The translations under genes were made by a program, and so were the position numbers. 64,000 nt of DNA, taken from assembly GCA_017618055.1 (NCBI GenBank), contig JAFZVB010000014.1:327663-391662 (forward strand), read 5' to 3'. Shown here piece by piece: positions 8,508 through 16,172 of this stretch (positions are counted from its first letter, which is position 1; every line of letters starts with the position of its first letter). The stretch is from Clostridia bacterium. Lineage in GTDB: Bacteria; Bacillota; Clostridia; Christensenellales; CAG-917. The notes under the pieces were generated by a model. It was not told the origin of the DNA, did not search any database, and saw only the letters and a program-made list of their open reading frames with translations.

Positions 8508-9362
8508 ATGGATTATTCTAAATATAAAATAAGTGATTTGTTCTATCCAGGAACACCAAAGACTAATAGTATCTCAATTATGAAAAAGAGATACATTTTG
8601 GAGTTTCAAAGAAGAGATAAAGACGGACTTCCTTGTTTTAATCATATATCCCAGTATATTGCATCCAAAGTTTATGATATTTTAGATATTCCTTGTATTA
8701 AGGGAGATCTTGGAACATTCCATGGACGAGAGGTTTTTGTATATAAAGATATACTCCCATTAGAAAATACTTTTGTACCATATAAAGATATTGCAGAACA
8801 GTTAATGGATAAGGTAGAAAACCTTAGTATTTATAACATAGATAACATTTTAGACAATATTTCATATACAGATGGAATACAAGACAATCAATACGTTTAT
8901 GACACCTTCTTCAAGATGATGGTTGTAGACACAATTCTTGCAAACGAAGGACGAGATATGGTTAGCTGGGGATTCTTTGTAAATGATGATAGAAGCTATA
9001 CGCTCTGCCCTGTTTTTAATAATTCATTCTGTTTATTCTCAAAAGCCTCAGAGTATGATATAAGCAAAGCACTTTGTAGAAAAGATCTGCCAAGAAAGTA
9101 CATATACGGAGTTGAATCCAGTATTGGTTTAACCTGTGAACCTATACCATTTGAGGAATTGCTTAAGCACAAAGAATATGACGAATTAAAAGATGCCATT
9201 AAGTATGTTATAGAAAAGTTCAATATTAAGAAAGTAAATAAGATTATAGACAATATCAAATACATATCATTAGATAGAAAGGAATTTTTAAAGAGAGTCA
9301 TAGAAGAAAGGCTTAATTTAGTCCGTTCTATATACAAGGAGAATTATGGAGAGACACCATGA
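8508..9362 (+). CDS. HipA-like kinase-fold protein lacking catalytic residues (putative pseudokinase)
   Basis: 284 residues. The overall pattern (beta-rich N-lobe with YILEFQRR, a helix reading ISQYIASKVYDILDIP, then FVYKDI and a late catalytic-loop region) resembles the HipA/CtkA kinase core. In active relatives, including the one at 47540, the loop reads NNDRNxxNWG and the metal site PIYDxG. Here the matching segments are NEGRDMVSWG (146-155) and PVFNNS (168-173): catalytic Asp becomes Gly, the loop Asn becomes Ser and the metal-binding Asp becomes Asn. So it is probably not a kinase, or uses other residues. It overlaps the next gene by 17 bp. Its homology is judged by eye and is distant. 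Confidence 0.6.
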   Translation: MDYSKYKISDLFYPGTPKTNSISIMKKRYILEFQRRDKDGLPCFNHISQYIASKVYDILDIPCIKGDLGTFHGREVFVYKDILPLENTFVPYKDIAEQLMDKVENLSIYNIDNILDNISYTDGIQDNQYVYDTFFKMMVVDTILANEGRDMVSWGFFVNDDRSYTLCPVFNNSFCLFSKASEYDISKALCRKDLPRKYIYGVESSIGLTCEPIPFEELLKHKEYDELKDAIKYVIEKFNIKKVNKIIDNIKYISLDRKEFLKRVIEERLNLVRSIYKENYGETP

Positions 9363-10143
9363 TACAGGATATTTAACAACTGGTCTCATTCTCCTTGAAG
9401 ATGAGCACCATTTTATATACAAAATTGCAAGGATAGACTATGTTAAAAAAGGCAATAGTTTTAGATACATATTCTCTCCATATTATAATGTTATAGACAT
9501 TATACCTAAGGAAATATTCCATGGAATTCCTGGAATAGACTTATCCTTAAGAGAAAGCAACTTTGTGAGAAAAGATTTCATCCCTACTTTTATTAGTGAG
9601 AGGACACCAAATAGCACAAGAGACGACTTAGACGAACTTATGGAAGAATGTAGGATGAAGAAACAAAATCGTTTAGAATGGCTTATACGCACTAATACTA
9701 GATACCACGGAGACAATTTATTTGTTGTAGACTTTCTAGAGGGAGCGTACCGTGAAAGAACGTATAATCTAGATACTATTTATGAACTAGGAGATAGTAT
9801 GCCTACAATAAACCGAGAACTACTTAAAATAGTTTGTAAAGGAGATGACGTATTCTCCCCTGAAATAACCATAACGGATGACAATAGAGCATATTACTAT
9901 AACCATCTAATGTCTTTATATGAAAAAGATTTATCTAACAAGAAAGATAAACAAAGACGTGGTATTAAAAAAGCGAAAGAAAAGGGAATATATAAAGGAA
10001 GAACTCCTCTAACACGAACCAACATGGATGATACTCTTCAGCAATTCTCAGATGGTGTTATATCCGAGGCGCAAGCAATAATGGACCTCTCTATTAGTAG
10101 ATCCACTTTCTATAGACGTTTAAAGAACTTCAAAGACAAATAA
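9346..10143 (+). CDS. HipA N-subdomain (HipS)-like protein fused to a resolvase-type helix-turn-helix
   Basis: 265 residues. Residues about 8-155 (GYLTTGLILL, a long beta-rich stretch, FGIPG-like FHGIPGIDLSL, ISERTPNSTRDDLDEL, GDNLFVVDFLEG) resemble the N-terminal subdomain of HipA proteins, which in HipBST systems is a separate antitoxin, HipS. Residues 204-221 (RRGIKKAKEKGIYKGRTP) and the HTH at 225-263 match the C-terminal DNA-binding end of serine resolvases, without the catalytic resolvase domain. AAGGAG lies 5 nt before the ATG, inside the upstream gene. The likely role is partner and autorepressor of the upstream HipA-like protein; this is inference. Confidence 0.6.
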   Translation: MERHHDTGYLTTGLILLEDEHHFIYKIARIDYVKKGNSFRYIFSPYYNVIDIIPKEIFHGIPGIDLSLRESNFVRKDFIPTFISERTPNSTRDDLDELMEECRMKKQNRLEWLIRTNTRYHGDNLFVVDFLEGAYRERTYNLDTIYELGDSMPTINRELLKIVCKGDDVFSPEITITDDNRAYYYNHLMSLYEKDLSNKKDKQRRGIKKAKEKGIYKGRTPLTRTNMDDTLQQFSDGVISEAQAIMDLSISRSTFYRRLKNFKDK

Positions 10144-10171
10144 AAAACCGTGCCTAAATTAATAGACACGG
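10142..10171 (-). terminator. Bidirectional terminator between the HipA-like module and the Vor operon
   Basis: On the minus strand an 8-bp stem (10171-10164 with 10155-10148, one G-U pair) is followed by TTTTTT, ending the oxidoreductase operon. On the plus strand the same hairpin, with one mismatch, is followed by an AT-rich tract. Confidence 0.75.
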
Positions 10172-10192
10172 ATTTATTTAATTTTTTAAATC

Positions 10193-10726
10193 TTAGTAAA
10201 GATTATATCCTGCTATAAAACAAGCTTGGTTAGACTCAATAAATTGTGGTTTTGCTGCAAATGCGTGTGCGATTGTTTCAAGCATTCTTTCTTTTGTATA
10301 AAGACCCGTAACCTTAATGTATGCACCTAGTACAACTAAGTTACTTGCTTTGTCATTTCCTACTTCGTGTGCAATTGCATTTGCGTCTACATAATAAACT
10401 TCACAATCTTTTCTTGTGTCTTCTACTTTGTCTGTAATTAAGGATGAGTTTACAAATATTCTTCCACCCTTCTTAACTCCACCAACATATTTATCAAATG
10501 ATGGTTTGTTCATTACTACTAAAGAATCTGGAACTGCTATAACTGGACTTGCTACTGCTACATCATCAATACATACAGAACAAGAAGCTGTACCTCCTCT
10601 CATTTCTGGTCCGTATGATGGGAGCCATGTTGCTGCTTTGTTTTCATCTAATGCTGCATATGCGAGCAATTGACCAAAACTTAATACACCTTGACCACCG
10701 AATCCGGCAACTATTATCTTCTCCAT
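10193..10726 (-). CDS. 2-oxoacid:ferredoxin oxidoreductase, gamma subunit
   Basis: 177 residues beginning with the nucleotide-fold motif VAGFGGQGVLSFGQLLAYAA, the hallmark of POR/KOR/VOR gamma subunits, followed by SYGPEMRGGTASCSVCI. It is the last gene of a ferredoxin, alpha, beta, gamma operon, all on the minus strand with 1-12 nt gaps, the arrangement of the four-subunit VorB-type enzymes. The complex oxidatively decarboxylates a 2-oxoacid with CoA to an acyl-CoA and passes electrons to ferredoxin. Gap to the beta gene is 2 nt. Confidence 0.93.
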   Translation of the reverse strand: MEKIIVAGFGGQGVLSFGQLLAYAALDENKAATWLPSYGPEMRGGTASCSVCIDDVAVASPVIAVPDSLVVMNKPSFDKYVGGVKKGGRIFVNSSLITDKVEDTRKDCEVYYVDANAIAHEVGNDKASNLVVLGAYIKVTGLYTKERMLETIAHAFAAKPQFIESNQACFIAGYNLY

Positions 10727-10728
10727 AA

Positions 10729-11466
10729 TTAGTCCTCCAAATCTTTATAAACACCAAGTGGATAGTATGATGTCATTTCATTCTTTACATAATCAATTGC
10801 CTTTAATGGTGAAAGATGCCAGTTTGTTGGGCATGTAGATAATAATTCTACGAAACTTAAGCCCTTTCCTTCCTTTTGGTTCTTGAATGCTTTTACTAAG
10901 TATTCCTTAGACTTCTTAATGTTTCTAACATCTGCAAGTGAACCACGTGCAATGAAACTTGGTCCGTCTAAGGTTGCAAGCATTTCACACATACGGATTG
11001 GATATCCATTAACTTTAGGATCTCTACCATTTTGACATGTTGTTGCTTTTTGTCCAAGTAATGTTGTTGGAGCCATTTGGCCACCTGTCATACCATAAAT
11101 ACCATTGTTTATGAATATGATTGTGATGTTTGCTCCTCTTGCACAAGCATGAACTATTTCAGCCATACCGATAGATGCAAGGTCTCCATCTCCTTGATAA
11201 GCAAATACTATGTTGTCTGGGTTAACTAACTTGATACCTTGTGCTACAGATGGTGCTCTTCCGTGAGCTGCTTGTTGCATATCACAATTGAAATAGTTAT
11301 ATGCGAATACAGCACATCCAACAGGTGCAACACCAACTACATTCTCTGCTCCGATTTCTTCAAGTGCCTCTGCAACTAATCTGTGTGCTATACCATGTGT
11401 ACAGCCTGGGCAATAATGAAGTGGAGTATCTGTTAAAAATTTTGGTTTTTCAAATACAACTGCCAT
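10729..11466 (-). CDS. 2-oxoacid:ferredoxin oxidoreductase, beta subunit (thiamine pyrophosphate-binding)
   Basis: 245 residues. CPGCTHGIAHRLVAEALEE at the N-terminus, then the TPP/Mg motif GDGDLASIGMAEIVHA...INNGIYGMTGGQ. This subunit holds the thiamine cofactor where decarboxylation takes place. The specificity (branched-chain 2-oxoacid or 2-oxoglutarate) cannot be read from motifs; the alpha subunit fits the VorB subfamily. Lies 1 nt after the alpha gene. Confidence 0.94.
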   Translation of the reverse strand: MAVVFEKPKFLTDTPLHYCPGCTHGIAHRLVAEALEEIGAENVVGVAPVGCAVFAYNYFNCDMQQAAHGRAPSVAQGIKLVNPDNIVFAYQGDGDLASIGMAEIVHACARGANITIIFINNGIYGMTGGQMAPTTLLGQKATTCQNGRDPKVNGYPIRMCEMLATLDGPSFIARGSLADVRNIKKSKEYLVKAFKNQKEGKGLSFVELLSTCPTNWHLSPLKAIDYVKNEMTSYYPLGVYKDLED

Positions 11467-11467
11467 A

Positions 11468-12529
11468 TTAGTTCTCCCCCTTTATAAATGCTACTATATC
11501 TTCAGGAGACATAACGTTACCACCTGTTCTGCAATAGAAACGGATTGGTTTAATATCATCTGTTGCAAGACGTACATCATCTATATATTGTCCCATACTT
11601 AATTCTGTAACAATAATTTCTTTTACGCTTGCTTGGTTTGCAAGAGCTTTGAGTTCCTTTGTTGGAAGTGGGCAAAGTGTAATAGGTCTAAATAAACCAA
11701 CTTTCTTTCCTTCTGCTCTTAAAATGTCTACAGCAGACTTTGCAATACGTCCAACTGAACCATATGCTGTTATGACTATTTCTGCATCATCACAAAGATA
11801 CTTCTCATAGAGAACTTCCTTTTCTGCCATCTTGTCATAAACCTTTTGTAATCTCTTATTAATTTCTTCAAGTTCATCTGGAACAATGTATAAAGAATTA
11901 ATAATTCTTCTATCTTTTCCTTTACCTGTTCCATCTGTTGCCCATTTGTGTTTTGGGAATGTTGCTGGATCTTTCATTTCTGGGAGTGTAACTGCTTCCA
12001 TGATTTGTCCAAGCATACCATCTCCTAAAATCATAACAGGAAGACGATATTCCTCTGCTTTATCAAAAGCATTGTAGATTAAATCTACACATTCTTGTAC
12101 AGAACATGGTCCGTATACTAACATCTTATAGTCTCCATGACCACCGCCATGAACAGATTGATGATAATCTCCTTGTGAAGGTTGAATACCACCAAGTCCA
12201 GGTCCACTTCTTACCATATTAACGATAACACATGGAACTTCTGCACCACAGATATATGAAATACCTTCTTGCATAAGTGAAATACCAGGGCTTGAAGAAG
12301 ATGTCATAGCTCTTCCGCCTGCACCACCTGCACCAAATATCATATTAATTGCACTAACTTCACTTTCAGCTTGGACAAAATGTCCTCCAACTTGTGGTAA
12401 ACGTGCAGACATATATTCTGGGACTTCATTTTGTGGAGTAATTGGATAACCTGCATAGAAACGACAACCACCACGGATTGCTGCCTCTGCAATTGCTTCA
12501 TTACCTTTCATTAATTTTCTTTCTGCCAT
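11468..12529 (-). CDS. vorB: 2-oxoacid:ferredoxin oxidoreductase, alpha subunit (VorB-type)
   Basis: 353 residues. LMKGNEAIAEAAIRGGCRFYAGYPITPQNE, then a conserved MTSSSSPGISLMQEGISYICGAEVPCVIVN and GLGGIQPSQGDYHQSVHGGGHG stretch typical of the subunit annotated as 3-methyl-2-oxobutanoate dehydrogenase VorB in Clostridia. The enzyme links branched-chain amino-acid degradation, or in reverse synthesis, to ferredoxin. Ferredoxin gene lies 12 nt upstream. AGAGGT sits before the ATG. Confidence 0.92.
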   Translation of the reverse strand: MAERKLMKGNEAIAEAAIRGGCRFYAGYPITPQNEVPEYMSARLPQVGGHFVQAESEVSAINMIFGAGGAGGRAMTSSSSPGISLMQEGISYICGAEVPCVIVNMVRSGPGLGGIQPSQGDYHQSVHGGGHGDYKMLVYGPCSVQECVDLIYNAFDKAEEYRLPVMILGDGMLGQIMEAVTLPEMKDPATFPKHKWATDGTGKGKDRRIINSLYIVPDELEEINKRLQKVYDKMAEKEVLYEKYLCDDAEIVITAYGSVGRIAKSAVDILRAEGKKVGLFRPITLCPLPTKELKALANQASVKEIIVTELSMGQYIDDVRLATDDIKPIRFYCRTGGNVMSPEDIVAFIKGEN

Positions 12530-12541
12530 ATGAAGTACCTC

Positions 12542-12748
12542 TTATTTCTCAACTTTAATAACACAATCTGGACACATTGTTGCACAGAATGCACAAGCAA
12601 TACATTGAGATTGGTCTGTCATTTGAGCTACAAAATAGCCCTTGTCATTACTCTTAGTTTTTGAGATTTCAAGTATCTTCTTTGGGCATACGGAAACACA
12701 AAGTCCGCAACCTTTGCAATACTCTTCATCAAATGTTACTTTTGCCAT
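12542..12748 (-). CDS. 2x[4Fe-4S] ferredoxin (delta subunit of the oxidoreductase)
   Basis: 68 residues with two full cluster motifs, CKGCGLCVSVCPKKIL (residues 11-26) and CIACAFCATMCPDCVI (about 49-64). It takes electrons from the TPP subunit complex and hands them to soluble ferredoxin. It is the first gene of the operon, preceded by GAGG at 8 nt and by a perfect 7-bp inverted repeat in the leader. Confidence 0.94.
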   Translation of the reverse strand: MAKVTFDEEYCKGCGLCVSVCPKKILEISKTKSNDKGYFVAQMTDQSQCIACAFCATMCPDCVIKVEK

Positions 12749-12773
12749 TTTTTTAACCTCTGTATAATTTTAA

Positions 12774-12797
12774 TGCACCAAGATTTCCCCTGGTGCA
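12774..12797 (-). repeat. Inverted repeat in the leader of the ferredoxin-Vor operon
   Basis: TGCACCA (12774-12780) and TGGTGCA (12791-12797) are a perfect 7-bp inverted repeat with a 10-nt spacer, 26 nt upstream of the ferredoxin start. On the minus strand it is followed by only a short T-rich stretch, so it could be a weak terminator for the NYN gene or an operator/attenuator of the Vor operon. Confidence 0.55.
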
Positions 12798-12839
12798 CGT
12801 TTTATTTTTATTTTATAAGTCCAAACAAGACGGCACTTA

Positions 12840-13487
12840 TTATTTGTTAGCCATTTCGTTAAGTTGTTGTAAAATCAAGTTAAGTGCTGCATCGTCTGCA
12901 CCTGTGTCAGCTGCTGGAGCTGGTTGTGGTGCTGGAGCTGGTGCTGGAGCAGGAGCTGGAGCTGCCTCTTGTACTGGAGCTGCTTTTGGAGCTGCTGCCT
13001 TTGGCTTTTGTGCTGGAGCTGCTGTCTTTCTATAACCGGATTCCAAAACTTTTTGAACTGTTGCGTTTGTATCTAATGTGATGATCTTGTTGCAGAGAAC
13101 TGAATTCTTATCTGGTTCAATAACTCCAGCAATAACATCTTTTCCATAAGCCTTAAGATATGCGATTAAAGGTGTGATATCTCCACTACCATAAATGAGG
13201 AAGAAACCATCGATATTTGGGAATTGTGCAAGACGAGCTGCATCAATAACTTGTCTTAAGTCAAGTTTTCCTTTTCTCTTTCTTGGAAGTGCTGATAATG
13301 CATCATAAGCATTCTCTTGAATGAAAGGACCGTAATCCTTTGTACGCTTTGCAGAATATCCATAGAATTTACATCCTGCGATTTCACCTAATCTGCTAAG
13401 TTCGTCTAATGCTGCTGCAAAAGCTGCAAATGGAACTCTAACACTTTCGATATCTGCTAATACAACATATTTCTTTGCTTGTGCCAT
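12840..13487 (-). CDS. NYN/PIN-like domain protein with Ala/Pro-rich linker
   Basis: 215 residues. Residues 8-145 fit an NYN (PIN-like) ribonuclease fold: VLADIESVRVP with the first acidic residue, KLDLRQVIDAARL, and FFLIYGSGDITPLIAYLKAYGKDVIAGV, the typical late SGDxDFxPL block. Here the usual second Asp of that block is Ile (GSGDITPL). Residues 150-195 are a low-complexity Ala/Pro/Lys linker, then a short helical tail ALNLILQQLNEMANK. NYN proteins are usually RNA nucleases; activity here is not certain. AAGGAG before the ATG. Single gene between the Vor operon and the glycosylase. Confidence 0.7.
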   Translation of the reverse strand: MAQAKKYVVLADIESVRVPFAAFAAALDELSRLGEIAGCKFYGYSAKRTKDYGPFIQENAYDALSALPRKRKGKLDLRQVIDAARLAQFPNIDGFFLIYGSGDITPLIAYLKAYGKDVIAGVIEPDKNSVLCNKIITLDTNATVQKVLESGYRKTAAPAQKPKAAAPKAAPVQEAAPAPAPAPAPAPQPAPAADTGADDAALNLILQQLNEMANK

Positions 13488-13587
13488 TGTTTTTTCTCCT
13501 TATCTATCTATATAAGATTTTTTTATTGTTTTCGTGTGCGTGTTATTAGATAACACATAGTATTTTAATATTTATGTGAGGTTTTGT

Positions 13588-14397
13588 CTAGATTTTTTTG
13601 TAATTTCTTTTATAAAAGAATACCCATTGTTGCACGAAACCGCAGTTTTTCTTGTATTTTTGACACAATAATGTAGCCATTTTTTCAGGAGAGGCTCCTT
13701 TGAACTCATTTTCATACACTTTGTATATCCATGTGTCTACAGGGAAAACATCCTTCCTTCCAAGACCAAATAAAAGTATACAATCTGCAACTTTTCTGCC
13801 TATTCCTTTATATGACATTAACTTCTCTCTGGCCTGTTCTGTGCTCATACTATTTAGATCTGGGAAGCCTTCTTTTAGCATTTGCTTTGCAATACCATCT
13901 ATATATTCTGCTCTGTATCCACAACCACAGTCTTTATAAAATGAAACATCCTTGCTTGCTAGTGCTTCTAGTGTTGGGAAAGCATAATATCCGCCCATAT
14001 CTTTTCCTAAGTATTTACAGAACTTTTCTATAGTCCCTTTTATTCTAGGAATATTGTTGTTTTGGGAGACTATAAAAGAAAAGAGCATTTCAAAAGGATC
14101 TTGGTTTAAAACTCTAACCCCTTTACCATACTCTATTGCCTCAGATACAAAACCGTTATCTTGCACTTCTTTTTGGATAGATTCGTAGTCTCTATCTAAA
14201 TCCAGATAGTTTTTGAAATATGAAACATCATCCGTTTCCATCTCGTACTCATTCCCATTATCCTTCACATACAAAATATGGTCTAAGGAATTAACGTGCC
14301 AAATTCCATTTTCGCAGCCATATCTAAATACCTGCCCACACTCTAAAGTCTGAGCAATATCAAATGTTGGGATTTTTTTAACTACAAATTTTGCCAT
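13588..14397 (-). CDS. 8-oxoguanine DNA glycosylase (OGG/HhH-GPD family)
   Basis: 269 residues. An OGG-type N-terminal domain (FDIAQTLECGQVFRYGCENGIWHV) is followed by the helix-hairpin-helix LMSYKGIGRKVADCILLFGLGRKDVFPVDTWIYKVY, with the catalytic Lys in GRKVADC and the Asp in PVDTW, so it should be a bifunctional glycosylase/lyase removing 8-oxoguanine from DNA. It lies directly after the rpmA terminator. No Shine-Dalgarno sequence precedes the ATG at 14397, only an AT-rich tract, so how it starts translation is unclear. Confidence 0.88.
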   Translation of the reverse strand: MAKFVVKKIPTFDIAQTLECGQVFRYGCENGIWHVNSLDHILYVKDNGNEYEMETDDVSYFKNYLDLDRDYESIQKEVQDNGFVSEAIEYGKGVRVLNQDPFEMLFSFIVSQNNNIPRIKGTIEKFCKYLGKDMGGYYAFPTLEALASKDVSFYKDCGCGYRAEYIDGIAKQMLKEGFPDLNSMSTEQAREKLMSYKGIGRKVADCILLFGLGRKDVFPVDTWIYKVYENEFKGASPEKMATLLCQKYKKNCGFVQQWVFFYKRNYKKI

Positions 14398-14400
14398 TTA

Positions 14401-14440
14401 AAAATAAAAATAATAAAGGTCTCCAACTAGGGAAACCTTT
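14401..14440 (-). terminator. Rho-independent terminator of the rplU-prp-rpmA operon
   Basis: Arms 14432-14440 and 14415-14423 pair over 9 bp with one G-U pair, followed on the minus strand by ATTATTTTTATTTTTAA. Confidence 0.75.
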
Positions 14441-14461
14441 AACTAATTGTTTTGCTACAAA

Positions 14462-14743
14462 TTATTCTGCATCTGGATAAACTGATACTTTCTTTTTATC
14501 CTTGCCCAATCTTTCGAAACGGACTGTTCCATCTACTAATGCGAATAATGTATCATCCTTACCAATACCTACGTTGTTGCCTGGATGTACTTTTGTACCA
14601 CGTTGACGAACTAAAATATTTCCTGCGAGTACAAATTGACCATCTTGACGCTTTACACCAAGATATTGTGGATTACTATCTCTACCATTGTGAGATGAAC
14701 CTGAACCTTTCTTATGAGCAAAAAGTTGAATATTAATAAACAT
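14462..14743 (-). CDS. rpmA: 50S ribosomal protein L27 with cleavable N-terminal extension
   Basis: 93 residues. The sequence begins [20 protein letters not shown]. The extension up to LFA is the Bacillota type that the protease Prp removes to expose the HKKG N-terminus needed at the peptidyl transferase centre. The rest is a normal L27 ([31 protein letters not shown]). It is the last gene of the rplU-prp-rpmA operon, 1 nt after prp. Confidence 0.98.
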   Translation of the reverse strand: MFINIQLFAHKKGSGSSHNGRDSNPQYLGVKRQDGQFVLAGNILVRQRGTKVHPGNNVGIGKDDTLFALVDGTVRFERLGKDKKKVSVYPDAE

Positions 14744-14744
14744 A

Positions 14745-15074
14745 CTATTTTACCTCCAATTTGATGAAGTCCGAGTATTCTTGATACAAGTCGGACACTC
14801 CTAAGTAAGCGGTTTTCAGAATTAGGTCTGCATCATGTTTTTCTTGTTCTGTTATTGTGGTTGGTAGTTTTGCACTTAGTTTTGGTGTTTTTTCATCTAC
14901 TTCGTAGTCCACATTGATTCCAGCTGCTTGCATTAAACCAAGAACTGCTGTTTGGATAATGCTACTTACTGATGCACATACGATATCTTCGCCTTCTTCG
15001 GCATATCCCGTATGCCCTATTGCTTCAACAGCTACAAATAAGCCGTCTTTTCTGAAAAATGTTACACTTGTCAT
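14745..15074 (-). CDS. prp: Ribosomal-processing cysteine protease Prp
   Basis: 109 residues, normal size. Catalytic His in [21 protein letters not shown] and Cys in the VCASVS of the same block. It cleaves the N-terminal extension of L27 encoded by the next gene, and its position between rplU and rpmA is the standard Bacillota order. Its start overlaps the rplU stop by 1 nt, so it is coupled to L21 translation. Confidence 0.95.
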   Translation of the reverse strand: MTSVTFFRKDGLFVAVEAIGHTGYAEEGEDIVCASVSSIIQTAVLGLMQAAGINVDYEVDEKTPKLSAKLPTTITEQEKHDADLILKTAYLGVSDLYQEYSDFIKLEVK

Positions 15075-15379
15075 TATTTGATTGAAACAATTGTCAATTC
15101 TGTGTATGGCTGACGATGACCTTGACGTTTTCTAATGTTTTTCTTTGCCTTAAAGTGTGCAACTAAAACCTTTGGGAACTTGCCTTGAGATTTTACTTCT
15201 GCTGTTACCTTAACAGCTTCTGCATCCTTTCCTGCCTTAACATTACCTTTGTCATCAGCGACAAGCAATGTTTCTAAATCAATTTTTGCACCGACTTCTG
15301 CATCGATCTTTTCGACCTTAATGTCTGTACCCTTTTCGACTTTGTATTGTTTGCCTCCGCACTTAACAATAGCGTACAT
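15074..15379 (-). CDS. rplU: 50S ribosomal protein L21
   Basis: 101 residues from MYAIVKCGGKQYKVEKGTDI to the basic C-terminus KKNIRKRQGHRQPYTELTIVSI. I chose the ATG at 15379 because AGAGGAGGT lies 6 nt before it and L21 proteins start at this residue; an in-frame ATG at 15439 would add 20 unrelated residues encoded by the leader. L21 binds 23S rRNA. Expression is likely governed by the leader described at 15380-15480. Confidence 0.97.
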   Translation of the reverse strand: MYAIVKCGGKQYKVEKGTDIKVEKIDAEVGAKIDLETLLVADDKGNVKAGKDAEAVKVTAEVKSQGKFPKVLVAHFKAKKNIRKRQGHRQPYTELTIVSIK

Positions 15380-15480
15380 AAGTTTTACCTCCTCTAACCA
15401 GTCTCGCCATATCGGTGTCCTAATGGAACTTTGTATCATTTTTGTATATCAAAAATAAAACCGGGTCTGAGCGGCTCGGT
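15380..15480 (-). promoter_or_regulatory. 5' leader of the L21 operon with hairpin and U-run (possible L21 leader/attenuator)
   Basis: The promoter at 15485-15513 predicts a transcript start near 15478-15480, so the leader is about 100 nt. It begins with a hairpin (15480-15475 pairing with 15465-15460, 6 bp with one G-U, internal C-rich loop) followed by TTTTATTTTT, the form of an intrinsic terminator, and continues to a conserved-looking stretch before the strong Shine-Dalgarno. Autoregulatory L21 leaders are known in Bacillota; whether this belongs to that Rfam family was not tested. Confidence 0.5.
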
Positions 15481-15484
15481 GTTT

Positions 15485-15513
15485 AATTTACCAAATAAAA
15501 GTTTATATGTCAA
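15485..15513 (-). promoter_or_regulatory. Sigma-A promoter of the rplU-prp-rpmA operon
   Basis: On the minus strand TTGACA (15513-15508), 17-nt spacer, TAAATT (15490-15485). Confidence 0.75.
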
Positions 15514-15545
15514 ACGAAAAATTATAATTATATTTATATATATGC

Positions 15546-16169
15546 TTATTTAGTAGCAATTACCGTAATCCAGGGACTAGATATATGGTGTGTAGATTTA
15601 ACATCACTAAATCCAGCGACTTTCAAAAGATTCTCCAGTTCTTCAGCTGTGTAGACTCTGTATCCTTCAATAATTCCATCCATCTTAGAAGATTCTTCAC
15701 CTAGTCCATCTGCCTCATTAACTATAACAAATACGCCATTATCTTTTAGTGCCTCATATACATTTCTAAAGCACTCTTCTATCCTTGGCCAGAAGTATAC
15801 TGTTTCTATTGCTGTAGCAAGATCAAACACATTTTTCTCAACATCTAATTTTGATACATCTTGTTGTAAAACCGTGCATCTATCCGCATTAATTGCCTTT
15901 TTATTATACTTTTTTGTCTTATCTACAGAGATGTTTGAATAGTCTATGGCAACGACTTTAGCTTCTGGATATTTCTTTAATAATTCCTTTGTATTTCTTC
16001 CGCCGCCACATCCTATTTCAAGAATAGTTGAAGGTGAAAAATGGGGTATGTTTTCTCTACCCCATGTTGACAACTCTTTATGATGAATATTCATTCTATT
16101 CACCATTATTTTACCAAGCAACCCTTTTGGTTCTTTGGCATTTACAAAAAACTTTTTATAAAGCTTCAT
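15546..16169 (-). CDS. Class I SAM-dependent methyltransferase
   Basis: 207 residues with a clear SAM-binding motif I, ILEIGCGGGRNTKELLKKYP, then VVAIDYSNISVDKTKKYN and AEDVxxL-like VLQQDVSKLDV, and FDLATAIETVYFWPRIEECF. This is the Methyltransf_11/25 type acting on small molecules or unknown substrates. It starts 3 nt after the LURP-one gene, with no separate ribosome-binding site, so the two are cotranslated. Substrate unknown. Confidence 0.82.
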   Translation of the reverse strand: MKLYKKFFVNAKEPKGLLGKIMVNRMNIHHKELSTWGRENIPHFSPSTILEIGCGGGRNTKELLKKYPEAKVVAIDYSNISVDKTKKYNKKAINADRCTVLQQDVSKLDVEKNVFDLATAIETVYFWPRIEECFRNVYEALKDNGVFVIVNEADGLGEESSKMDGIIEGYRVYTAEELENLLKVAGFSDVKSTHHISSPWITVIATK

Positions 16170-16172
16170 TAA

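Noticed and set aside
15380-15439. 20-residue N-terminal extension of L21
   Set aside because: The extension is leader sequence between the promoter and the strong Shine-Dalgarno; L21 proteins begin at MYAIV.
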